A DNA stretch of 64,000 nucleotides. Source: DATMRS01 sp035566015 (GTDB taxonomy: Bacteria > Pseudomonadota > Alphaproteobacteria > Sphingomonadales > Sphingomonadaceae). Both the position numbers and the translations under genes were made by a program. Under the pieces are notes generated by a model, which was not told the origin of the DNA, searched no databases, and saw nothing but the letters and a program-made list of their open reading frames with translations. This document shows positions 54,304 through 62,310 of the stretch, piece by piece. Where the stretch lies: assembly GCA_035566015.1 (NCBI GenBank), contig DATMRS010000022.1, positions 346,882 to 410,881 on the forward strand, read 5' to 3'. Position 1 is the first letter of the stretch. Each line of letters starts with the position of its first letter.

Positions 54304-54854
54304 GCGGCAACGGGCTCGAAACGGGGAAAGACATCCGCGATGGGATCGCCCGTAAAACGCGCAATCCAGCCCTCGGGGTTCGTGAACAGGCGGATGGCCG
54401 TGAAATGCGGCGCCGGACCCATGTCGAACCAGTGGCGAATGCCGGCGGGCACGCTGATGAGATCGCCTGCCTCGCACAGCGCCAGATGCACCTTGCCGCC
54501 CTCGCGCAGACAGAAGAGGCCCGCGCCCTCGACGAAAAAGCGCACCTCATCCTCGTCATGGCGGTGCTCCGACAGGAATTTGGTGCGCAGGGCGGCCCTG
54601 TCGGGATGATCGGGGGCGAGGCGGATCACGTCCACCGCCCGGTAGTCGCCGATCGCGCACAGGCGATCGATATCGGACGCATAGGCGGCGAGCACCGCCG
54701 CATCGTCGGCATCGGCAGCGAGCGTCGCCCCGGCCGGCCAGCGTTCGAAGCGCACCCCGATCGTATCGAGCGCGGCAGCGATCTCGGCGCCGTCCGTCGT
54801 GTCGATTTCGGGCGCGGCGGGATCGGCTTCGGAATAGACGGTAAGACGGCTCAT
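54300..54854 (-). CDS. mtnD: Acireductone dioxygenase
   Basis: The 184-residue cupin has the metal ligands His97, His99, Glu103 and His141 (HRHDEDEVRFFVEG; IRHWFDMG). With Fe(II) it returns the 2-keto acid precursor of methionine; with Ni it makes an off-pathway product. Its ATG overlaps the mtnB stop (ATGA). Confidence 0.96.
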   Translation of the reverse strand: MSRLTVYSEADPAAPEIDTTDGAEIAAALDTIGVRFERWPAGATLAADADDAAVLAAYASDIDRLCAIGDYRAVDVIRLAPDHPDRAALRTKFLSEHRHDEDEVRFFVEGAGLFCLREGGKVHLALCEAGDLISVPAGIRHWFDMGPAPHFTAIRLFTNPEGWIARFTGDPIADVFPRFEPVAA

Positions 54855-55483
54855 GCTCGGGCTCCTGCGCGGAACTGGCGTTCGGTGAGTTCGGCGGCGA
54901 ACAGCCATTCGATCGCCTCGACCACGCGTTCGGCCTCGGCCACGTCGCGGCCCCAGCCATAAAGGCCATGACCACGGATGAGATAGGCCGGCGGGGAAGG
55001 GGTGACGCGCAAACTCGGCTCGATCGCGGCGGCGAGCGCATCCATGTCCTGATCGTTGGCGACGATCGGCAATGTCACCCGCGTCGTGTGAGTGGTCGTG
55101 CCGGGCAGCGCCTTCAGAAGCTCATGCCCTTCGATCGTCCAGCCGTCCTCATCTGGGAAGGCGCGGCTCAGGGCCACGGCGCCGGGCGAGTGCGTATGGA
55201 GAACGGCGCCGATCGCCGGGAAAATCCGGTAAAGTTGCGTGTGGAGCGCGGTTTCCGCCGAAGGCGTGCCTTCGCTGAGCGGCTTTCCTTCCGCATCCAC
55301 CGTCATGATATCCGCGATCCCGAGCCGGCCCTTGTGGCGGCTCGAAACGGTGACGGCGATGCGCCCATCGACCAGCCGCACCGAGAAATTGCCGCTCGTC
55401 GCAGGCACCCAGCCACGCGCATCGAAGGCGCGGCCGATCTCGACGAGCTGCGCCCGCGCGGTTTCATACTCCGGTCTCTCCAT
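54851..55483 (-). CDS. mtnB: Methylthioribulose-1-phosphate dehydratase
   Basis: The 210-residue class II aldolase-family enzyme dehydrates MTRu-1-P. ATSGNFSVR, the zinc histidines in LHTHSPGAVALSR and the C-terminal RGHGLYGWG match the family. It is the first gene of the mtn operon, with divergent neighbours 56 bases away, so the operon promoter lies in that small gap. Confidence 0.95.
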   Translation of the reverse strand: MERPEYETARAQLVEIGRAFDARGWVPATSGNFSVRLVDGRIAVTVSSRHKGRLGIADIMTVDAEGKPLSEGTPSAETALHTQLYRIFPAIGAVLHTHSPGAVALSRAFPDEDGWTIEGHELLKALPGTTTHTTRVTLPIVANDQDMDALAAAIEPSLRVTPSPPAYLIRGHGLYGWGRDVAEAERVVEAIEWLFAAELTERQFRAGARA

Positions 55484-55539
55484 CGTTCCAGCAGGATAGC
55501 GCGGATTGCATCGCGGCGGAACCGCGATAGTGTCGCGCC

Positions 55540-56289
55540 ATGACAGATCAGGACAGGGGGGCGCCGGTCGCCATCGGGGCGGGGGCGCTAGGCCGGCGCA
55601 ACCTGCGCTATTTCGATTTCGTGATGGCGGCGTTTGTCACCATCCTGCTGCTCTCCAACGTGCTGGGCGCGGGGAAGGTGGCGGTGGTGGACCTGCCGGG
55701 CATCGGCCCCTGGCCCTTCGGCGCGGGCATCCTCTTCTTTCCCGTCGGCTATGTGCTGGGCGACATCATGACCGAGGTGTACGGCTATGCCCGCGCGCGC
55801 CGCTGCATCTGGGCGGGGTTCGCGGCTTTGTTGTTCATGGCGTTCATGTCGTGGGTGGTGGTGGCGCTGCCGCCGGCGGCCGACTGGGGCGGGCAGGCGC
55901 ATTATGAAGCCGTGTTCGGGCAGGTGCCGCGCATCGTCTTCTCCTCGATCGCCGCTTTCTGGGCGGGCGAGTTCGTCAACAGCTTCGTCATGGCCAAGAT
56001 GAAGCTGTGGACCGAGGGACGGCACCTCTGGACGCGGACGATCGGATCGACGATCGCGGGGGAGGGGGTGGACAGCCTGATCTTCTACCCGCTCGCTTTT
56101 CTGGGCGTCGAGGGCTGGACGACCGGGCTGGTCTTCACCGTGCTCGTCACTCAATGGGTGCTCAAGGTGAGCTGGGAGGTGATCCTGACGCCCGTGACCT
56201 ATATCGTCGTCGGCTGGCTCAAGCGGCGCGAAGGCATCGACGTGTTCGACGCGGGAACGAATTTTACGCCGTTCCGAACGCGGGTGTGA
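55540..56289 (+). CDS. Queuosine precursor transporter (YhhQ/QPTR family)
   Basis: The 249-residue membrane protein has about six helices (e.g. 27-42, 62-80, 88-110, 130-150, 180-205, 208-225) and the conserved family phrases GYVLGDIMTEVYGYARARR and GEFVNSFVMAKMK. It takes up preQ0/preQ1 for the synthesis of queuosine in tRNA. The neighbouring miaB also modifies tRNA. No upstream preQ1 riboswitch is evident in the short 56-base gap. Confidence 0.93.
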   Translation: MTDQDRGAPVAIGAGALGRRNLRYFDFVMAAFVTILLLSNVLGAGKVAVVDLPGIGPWPFGAGILFFPVGYVLGDIMTEVYGYARARRCIWAGFAALLFMAFMSWVVVALPPAADWGGQAHYEAVFGQVPRIVFSSIAAFWAGEFVNSFVMAKMKLWTEGRHLWTRTIGSTIAGEGVDSLIFYPLAFLGVEGWTTGLVFTVLVTQWVLKVSWEVILTPVTYIVVGWLKRREGIDVFDAGTNFTPFRTRV

Positions 56290-56355
56290 AGCCCGCCGGG
56301 GCGCCGGCGTGACGACAGTTGGCGAGTGAGAGGTTCGCGCCTATATCGCGGCCGG

Positions 56356-57690
56356 ATGACTCGTCCTGCCCCTAAAAGCTATTTCGTGAAGTCGTTCGGC
56401 TGCCAGATGAACGTCTATGACGGCGCGCGCATGGCGGAGCTGCTCGACTCCGAAGGCATGAGCGCGGCCGAGGACGAGACGACGGCGGAACTGGTTGTCC
56501 TCAACACCTGCCATATCCGCGAAAAGGCGGCCGAGAAGGTCTATTCGGACATAGGCCGGATGGTGAAGCGCGGGCGCGAGAGCGGCGCCACCCCGATGAT
56601 CGCGGTGGCGGGCTGTGTCGCGCAGGCCGAAGGGGCGGAGATATCGCGCCGCGCGCCTGCGGTGGACGTGGTGGTCGGCCCGCAGGCTTATCATCGTCTG
56701 CCTGAACTTATCCGCACCGCCGGGCGCGAGGGGCGGGCGGTAGACACCGACATGCCGACGGCTTCGAAGTTCGACGCGCTGCCGAAGCGGCGGCGGCCGG
56801 GCGCGAGCGCCTTCCTGACCGTGCAGGAAGGATGCGACAAATTCTGCACCTATTGCGTCGTTCCCTATACGCGCGGCGCGGAGGTGTCGCGGCCGTGGGG
56901 CGCGGTGATCGACGAGGCGAAGGCGCTGGTCGATGCCGGCGTCAAGGAGATCACGCTGCTCGGCCAGAACGTCAACGCGTGGGAGGCCGAGGACGAGGCG
57001 GGGCGGATGCAGGGATTGGACGGGTTGATCCGCGCGCTCGACCGGCTGCCGGGCCTGCGGCGTATCCGTTACACGACCAGCCATCCCAACGACATGACCG
57101 ACGGCCTGATCGCCGCGCATGGCGATGTCGAGACGCTGATGCCTTTCCTTCATCTGCCGGTGCAGGCGGGGAGCGACCGTATCGTGAAAGCGATGAACCG
57201 CAGCCACAGCGTCGACAGCTATTGCCGGCTGATCGACCGGGTGCGCGCGGTGCGGCCCGACATTGCCGTGTCGGGCGATTTCATCGTTGGCTTCCCCGGC
57301 GAGAGCGAGGCCGATTTCGTCGCGACGCTCAATGTGGTGGCGCGGGTGAACTATGCGCAGGCCTTTTCGTTCAAATATTCGCCGCGTCCGGGAACCCCTG
57401 CCGCGACGATGGACGGAAAGGTGCGGCCCGAGGTGATGGACGAGCGGCTTCAACGGCTCCAGGCTCTGCTCAACGAACAGCAGGCGGCGTTCAATGCGGC
57501 GAGCGTGGGACAGCGCACCGAAATCCTGATCGAACGTAACGGCCGCCATCCCGGCCAGCGGATCGGAAAATCGCCCTGGCTCCAGTCGGTCGTCGTCGAG
57601 GATAGCGCCGCGCTGGGCGAGATGATCGCGGTCGAGATCGTGTCGGCGGGGCCGAACAGCCTTGGCGGCAAGGCGCTGGCGGGCGCTTGA
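56356..57690 (+). CDS. miaB: tRNA-2-methylthio-N6-isopentenyladenosine synthase
   Basis: The 444-residue methylthiotransferase has the N-terminal UPF0004 cluster Cys residues (SFGCQMN; LNTCHIREKA; VAGCVAQ), the radical SAM motif CDKFCTYC (about residue 160), and a C-terminal TRAM domain. It adds a methylthio group to i6A37. The ATG at 56356 (MTRPAPKSYFVK) is favoured over an in-frame start 30 bases earlier. It begins the cluster miaB-phoH-ybeY-corC. Confidence 0.96.
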   Translation: MTRPAPKSYFVKSFGCQMNVYDGARMAELLDSEGMSAAEDETTAELVVLNTCHIREKAAEKVYSDIGRMVKRGRESGATPMIAVAGCVAQAEGAEISRRAPAVDVVVGPQAYHRLPELIRTAGREGRAVDTDMPTASKFDALPKRRRPGASAFLTVQEGCDKFCTYCVVPYTRGAEVSRPWGAVIDEAKALVDAGVKEITLLGQNVNAWEAEDEAGRMQGLDGLIRALDRLPGLRRIRYTTSHPNDMTDGLIAAHGDVETLMPFLHLPVQAGSDRIVKAMNRSHSVDSYCRLIDRVRAVRPDIAVSGDFIVGFPGESEADFVATLNVVARVNYAQAFSFKYSPRPGTPAATMDGKVRPEVMDERLQRLQALLNEQQAAFNAASVGQRTEILIERNGRHPGQRIGKSPWLQSVVVEDSAALGEMIAVEIVSAGPNSLGGKALAGA

Positions 57691-57771
57691 AGGACTCGAT
57701 GGACATTGAGGCGAAGGCCCTGCATCGTGGGGCGATCCGGGGCGCGCTCCGTTCCCCGGCAGGGAGCATGA

Positions 57772-58767
57772 ATGTCGCGTAAAGCCACACCGGCACAGGC
57801 CGGAGATCGCGTGCGGCTGGAAGTCCTGTTCGACAGGCCGCAATTGCTGGGGCGCCTGTTCGGCGAGTTCGATCAGAATCTGGTGGCGATAGAGAATCGG
57901 CTGGGCGTCTATATCGCCGCGCGGGGCAACAAGCTCCAGATCGAGGGCGAGGCGGCGGCGGCCGCGCGCGCGCGCGACGTGCTCACCGGCCTTTATAATC
58001 GTATCGTGCAGGGGCAGGATGTCGATACCGGATCGGTTGAGGCAGTGATCGCCATGTCGGCTGAGCCGACGCTGGACGGGATCATCCGCCGCGATGTCAG
58101 CCAGCCGCCGACGGTGATGATCCGCACGCGCAAGAAGACGATCGTCCCGCGATCGGCGACGCAAATCACCTATATGGAGGCACTGAACCGCGCCGACATC
58201 ATCTTCGCGCTCGGCCCGGCGGGGACGGGCAAGACCTATCTGGCGGTGGCGCAGGCGGTGCAGCAGCTCGTCGCCGGATCGGTGGAGCGGCTGATCTTGT
58301 CGCGCCCGGCGGTGGAGGCGGGCGAGCGGCTGGGCTTCCTGCCGGGCGATATGAAGGAGAAGGTCGATCCCTATCTGCGCCCGCTATACGACGCGCTTTA
58401 TGACATGCTGCCGAACGAGCAGGTCGAGCGGCGGATCGCGAGCGGGGAGATAGAGATCGCGCCGCTGGCCTTCATGCGCGGGCGCACGCTGGCCGATGCC
58501 TTTGTGATTCTTGACGAGGCGCAGAACACGACGCCGGCACAGATGAAGATGTTCCTGACCCGCTTCGGCATGAACAGCCGGATGGTGGTGTGCGGCGATC
58601 CCAAACAAGTGGATCTGCCCGAGCCGGGGCGGTCGGGCCTTGCCGATGCCGTCGCGCGGCTGGAGGGCGTCGAAGGAATCGCGACGATCCGCTTCGGCGC
58701 GTCGGACGTGGTGCGGCACCCGATCGTCGGCCGGATCGTCGAGGCTTATGAAGGCGAGGACGCATGA
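57772..58767 (+). CDS. phoH: PhoH family ATPase
   Basis: The 331-residue protein has an N-terminal KH-like region and a P-loop domain with Walker A GPAGTGKT (about 145) and Walker B FVILDEAQNTT. The start ATG at 57772 has AGGGAG 5 bases upstream. It is linked by a 4-base overlap to ybeY, the conserved order in alphaproteobacteria. RNA metabolism is the likely setting; the exact role is unclear. Confidence 0.95.
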   Translation: MSRKATPAQAGDRVRLEVLFDRPQLLGRLFGEFDQNLVAIENRLGVYIAARGNKLQIEGEAAAAARARDVLTGLYNRIVQGQDVDTGSVEAVIAMSAEPTLDGIIRRDVSQPPTVMIRTRKKTIVPRSATQITYMEALNRADIIFALGPAGTGKTYLAVAQAVQQLVAGSVERLILSRPAVEAGERLGFLPGDMKEKVDPYLRPLYDALYDMLPNEQVERRIASGEIEIAPLAFMRGRTLADAFVILDEAQNTTPAQMKMFLTRFGMNSRMVVCGDPKQVDLPEPGRSGLADAVARLEGVEGIATIRFGASDVVRHPIVGRIVEAYEGEDA

Positions 58768-59273
58768 TCGACGTCGCCGTTCAGATTGAACGTCCCTGGC
58801 CGCTTTCGCAGGAATGGGAAGCCTTGGCGCGGCGTGCGGTGCTCGCGGCATTACGGTCGAGTCCTTGGGCCGAGCTGGAGAGCGAGGCGGTCTGCGCCGA
58901 AGTGTCGGTGAAATATGCCGACGATGAAGAGGTGCAGGCGCTGAACGCCGCCTATCGCCAGAAGGACAAGCCCACCAACGTGCTGTCCTTCCCGATGGTG
59001 CCGCGCGATCTGCTCGATGCGATCGCCGATACCGACGATGGTGAGGTGCTGTTGGGCGACATCATCCTTGCACATGGCGTCTGCGCGCGCGAGGCGGCGG
59101 AGAAGGGTGTCGATGTCGCAATCCACGCGACGCACCTGATCGTCCACGGCATGTTCCACCTTCTGGGCTTCGATCATATCGACGATGCCGAGGCAGAGGC
59201 GATGGAGGCGCTGGAGCGCGCCGCGCTCGCGACGTTGGGCATCGCCGATCCCTATGCGGTGGAAGAGGCATAG
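58764..59273 (+). CDS. ybeY: Endoribonuclease YbeY
   Basis: The 169-residue metalloprotein has the zinc motif HLIVHGMFHLLGFDH and the upstream NVLSFP box. It takes part in 16S rRNA 3' maturation and ribosome quality control. The ATG overlaps the phoH stop (ATGA). Confidence 0.96.
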   Translation: MIDVAVQIERPWPLSQEWEALARRAVLAALRSSPWAELESEAVCAEVSVKYADDEEVQALNAAYRQKDKPTNVLSFPMVPRDLLDAIADTDDGEVLLGDIILAHGVCAREAAEKGVDVAIHATHLIVHGMFHLLGFDHIDDAEAEAMEALERAALATLGIADPYAVEEA

Positions 59274-59360
59274 CGAAACGCGTCCCATGCCGCTATTCAT
59301 CCGGCTGTTCGGCCACGGCCGGTCGCGCGAGCCATGAACAGGGATTGATAATCGACCGTC

Positions 59361-60260
59361 ATGCCAGATGATTCCAGTAGCGTCGCCGCTTCGGGCGGTG
59401 GCCGATGGTGGCGGGGCCTTTTCGGCCTGATCTTCGGCGAGGACGCCGAACCCTCCCTGCGTGCCCAGATCGAGGAGGCGATCGAGGAGCATGAGGGCGA
59501 GCCGGCATCGAAGGGCGACCTGTCGCCCGTCGAGCGGCAGATGCTGCGCAATCTCCTGCATTTCGGCGAATGCACGGCGGACGATATCAGCGTGCCGCGC
59601 GCCGATATCATCGCGGTGCCCGAGACGATCAGCTTTCCCGATCTGGTCGCGGCCTTTGTCGAGGCGGGGCATAGCCGGCTACCGGTCTATCGCGATAATC
59701 TGGACCATGTCGTGGGCATGGTGCATGTGAAGGATGCCTTCGCCATCCTCGCGGCCGGCGGGCCGCATCCTGAAAATCTCGAAGGACTGCTGCGCGAGCC
59801 GCGCTATGTACCTGAATCGATGGGCGTCCTCGACCTGCTCGCCGAGATGCGTGCGACGCGCACGCATCTCGCGATCGTGGTCGATGAATATTCCGGCACC
59901 GCCGGCCTGGTCACGATCGAGGATATCGTCGAGGAGATCGTCGGCGAGATCGAGGACGAATATGACGAGGAAGCCGTCGACATGCTCGTGCCGCTCGACG
60001 GCGGGCTGTGGGATGCGGACGCGCGCGCGGAGCTTGACGAAGTGGCCGCGACGGTCGATCCCCGTCTAGGCGAGGTCGAGGAGGACGTGGATACGCTGGG
60101 CGGGCTCGTCTCGGTGATCGCGGGCCATGTGCCGCAAGTCGGTGAAACGGTGACGCATGCGAGCGGCTGGGCGCTGGAAGTCACCGATGGCGACAGGACG
60201 CGCGTGACGCGGCTGCGCCTTCATCCGCCGGTGGCAGTGGCGCCGCAGGAAGAGGACTGA
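59361..60260 (+). CDS. CorC/TlyC-type CBS domain protein
   Basis: The 299-residue soluble protein has an acidic N-terminus, two CBS domains (about 80-200; ISVPRADIIAVP ... TAGLVTIEDIVEEIVGEI) and a C-terminal CorC_HlyC domain (about 215-290). It lacks the DUF21 membrane domain found in many relatives, as is typical for CorC. It is the standard partner in phoH-ybeY-corC; a link to Mg/Co efflux is known in enterobacteria only. Its stop shares a base with the next start (TGATG). Confidence 0.93.
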   Translation: MPDDSSSVAASGGGRWWRGLFGLIFGEDAEPSLRAQIEEAIEEHEGEPASKGDLSPVERQMLRNLLHFGECTADDISVPRADIIAVPETISFPDLVAAFVEAGHSRLPVYRDNLDHVVGMVHVKDAFAILAAGGPHPENLEGLLREPRYVPESMGVLDLLAEMRATRTHLAIVVDEYSGTAGLVTIEDIVEEIVGEIEDEYDEEAVDMLVPLDGGLWDADARAELDEVAATVDPRLGEVEEDVDTLGGLVSVIAGHVPQVGETVTHASGWALEVTDGDRTRVTRLRLHPPVAVAPQEED

Positions 60261-61594
60261 TGCGAATGAGCCGGAAGCGGGTGCTCCTCATCATCGTGCT
60301 GGTGCTGATCGTCGCGATCGTCGCCGGCTGGTACGCAGTCGTCAACAGCGGCAAGGCGACGATTCCGATGGCGGTGCAGATGGGGCCGACACCGAAGATC
60401 GTGCCGCCGGCGACGCCGCTCGTCACAACGGTCAATATCGCGAAGGTCGTCGGCTGGAAGGATGACGAGACGCCGACGCCGGCGGCGGGTCTCAAGGTCA
60501 ATGCCTTCGCCACCGGCCTCGATCATCCGCGCTGGATATTGCCGCTGCCGAACGGCGACGTGCTCGTCTCCGAGACGACGGGGCCGAAGCGCGCGGCGCC
60601 GAAGAGCATCCGGGGCTTCATCCAGGGCCTTATCATGCGCCGCGTCGGGGCGGCGGGTGAGAGCGCGAACAAGATCCTGCTGCTGCGCGACGCGAATGGC
60701 GACGGCGTCGCCGAGGCGCGCACGGTGCTGCTTTCCGGGCTCGATTCACCTGTCGGCATGGCGGTCGCCAATGGTCAACTCTATGTCGCCGAGGCTGGCC
60801 AACTCACTCGTTTTCCCTTCACCGTCGGGCAGACCACGATCACCACGCCGGGCGTGAAGGTAACGGACCTGCCGGCAGGGATTAATCATCACTGGGTGAA
60901 GAACGTCATCGCCAGTCCCGACGGGACGAAGCTCTACGTTTCGGTGGGATCGAACAGCAATATCGGCGAGAACGGCATGGCTGTGGAAAAGGAGCGTGCG
61001 GCGATCTGGGAAGTCGATCCCGTGACGGGGCAGCATCGCATCTTTGCCGCGGGGTTGCGCAATCCCAACGGCATGGCCTGGAATCCGGCGACCGGCGAAT
61101 TATGGACCGTCGTCAACGAGCGCGACGAGCTGGGTTCGGATATCGTACCCGATTATCTGGCAAGCGTCGGGCTGGGCGACTTCTTCGGCTGGCCCTGCTT
61201 CTATTGGGGCGGCTATGTCGACAAGCGCGTCGAGAATTGCGACGTGCAGCAGGCGCAATATGTCCGCCGGCCCGAATATTCGCTGGGGCCGCACACCGCC
61301 TCGCTGGGTCTGGCTTTCGCCACCGGGCAGATGCTGGGGACGCGCTTCGCCGAAGGGGCTTTCATCGGCCAGCATGGTTCGTGGAACCGGCGGCCCAAGT
61401 CCGGCTATCAGGTGATCTTCGTCCCCTTCGCCAAGGGCAAGCCCGCGGGCAAGCCGCTCCCGGTCCTGACGAGCTTCCTCAATGAGAAGGGGGAGGCGCG
61501 CGGCCGTCCGGTGCAGGTGGCGATCGATCGGACGGGCTCGCTGCTCGTCGCCGACGATGCGGGCAACCGCATCTGGCGGGTGAGCGCGAAATAG
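60260..61594 (+). CDS. Membrane-anchored PQQ-dependent sugar dehydrogenase-like protein
   Basis: The 444-residue protein has one N-terminal helix (residues 8-26) as anchor and a six-bladed propeller of the soluble glucose/sorbosone dehydrogenase family. It has the GLDHPRWILPLPNGDVLVSE start, HHWVKN, FAAGLRNPNGMAWNPATGELWTVVNERDELG and GQHGSWNRRP. These are the family's PQQ and Ca contacts. It should oxidise sugars or related aldoses at the periplasmic face. Substrate and PQQ supply cannot be judged here. It is coupled to corC by TGATG, a less usual neighbour. Confidence 0.9.
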   Translation: MRMSRKRVLLIIVLVLIVAIVAGWYAVVNSGKATIPMAVQMGPTPKIVPPATPLVTTVNIAKVVGWKDDETPTPAAGLKVNAFATGLDHPRWILPLPNGDVLVSETTGPKRAAPKSIRGFIQGLIMRRVGAAGESANKILLLRDANGDGVAEARTVLLSGLDSPVGMAVANGQLYVAEAGQLTRFPFTVGQTTITTPGVKVTDLPAGINHHWVKNVIASPDGTKLYVSVGSNSNIGENGMAVEKERAAIWEVDPVTGQHRIFAAGLRNPNGMAWNPATGELWTVVNERDELGSDIVPDYLASVGLGDFFGWPCFYWGGYVDKRVENCDVQQAQYVRRPEYSLGPHTASLGLAFATGQMLGTRFAEGAFIGQHGSWNRRPKSGYQVIFVPFAKGKPAGKPLPVLTSFLNEKGEARGRPVQVAIDRTGSLLVADDAGNRIWRVSAK

Positions 61595-61628
61595 CGCTTG
61601 GGCGCGGCTTTCGTCCTTCCAATGTCCT

Positions 61629-61718
61629 GTCATTCCCGCGAAGGCGGAATCCAAGGGCATTGTCAGTGCCGAAAGGACGAAACACGCAGCTTTATGGATT
61701 CCCGCCTTCGGGAATGAC
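61629..61718. repeat. Long inverted repeat between convergent genes
   Basis: Left arm GTCATTCCCGCG... at 61629-61653 and right arm at 61695-61718 are near-perfect reverse complements; each arm alone also forms a small hairpin (CCCGC...GCGG and CCCGCCTTCGGG). The element belongs to the same family as those at 34084 and 42986. It may work as a bidirectional terminator. Confidence 0.8.
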
Positions 61719-61797
61719 GATGGGGTTGACGTAAGAAGGGAATGCACATGCGGCGTCGAAAGACGTCGTGCGGCTACGAGCCGATCCCGTCCTTTCG

Positions 61798-62226
61798 CTA
61801 TCGCGCGAACAATTGCCCAAGATCGGCGAAAGCCTTGAATTCCAGCGCGTTACCCGAAGGATCGCGGAAGAACATCGTCGCCTGTTCGCCCGGCTCGCCC
61901 CGGAAGCGGACGTGGGGCGCCACGCCGAAGGGAACGCCCGCCGCCTCTACTCGCTTCGCCAGCGCTTCCCAGTCCTCCAGCGTCAGCACCACGCCGAAAT
62001 GTGGAACCGGCACGTCATGGCCGTCCACCGCGTTGGTCGCCGCGCGTGTCGCCTTGTCGATGCCCGGCACGAGGTGCGCGACGATCTGATGCCCGAACAG
62101 ATCGAAATCGATCCAGTCGGCCGAACTGCGACCCTCGGGGCAGCCGAGGATGCCGCCATAGAAAGCGCGCGCGGCGGTCAGATCGTGGACGGGAAAGGCG
62201 ATGTGGAAGGGGCGCAGGCTGCTCAT
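61798..62226 (-). CDS. VOC (glyoxalase/dioxygenase superfamily) protein
   Basis: The 142-residue protein has the paired beta-alpha-beta-beta-beta halves of the VOC fold. Candidate metal residues are His8 (PFHIAFPVHDL), a central His in VPHFGVVL and the terminal Glu in PSGNALEFKAF. It resembles fosfomycin-resistance/dioxygenase-type VOC proteins, but with no substrate hint. The ATG at 62226 is chosen because upstream sequence belongs to the divergent lnt gene. Confidence 0.9.
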   Translation of the reverse strand: MSSLRPFHIAFPVHDLTAARAFYGGILGCPEGRSSADWIDFDLFGHQIVAHLVPGIDKATRAATNAVDGHDVPVPHFGVVLTLEDWEALAKRVEAAGVPFGVAPHVRFRGEPGEQATMFFRDPSGNALEFKAFADLGQLFAR

Positions 62227-62310
62227 CCCTTTTTTCCTATCCGCCGATCGTGGCGAAAGTCGAGTGGCGAGGGCGTTGAAAAGGCGTCCGGTCCGGGCGA
62301 TAGCGCGGGG

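Noticed and set aside
55484..55539. preQ1 riboswitch ahead of the queuosine-precursor transporter
   Set aside because: The 56-base gap shows no preQ1 type hairpin with an A-rich tail; it also must hold the mtnB promoter.
56341..58164. A 607-codon minus-strand frame
   Set aside because: Antisense to miaB and phoH, both with complete motifs on the plus strand.
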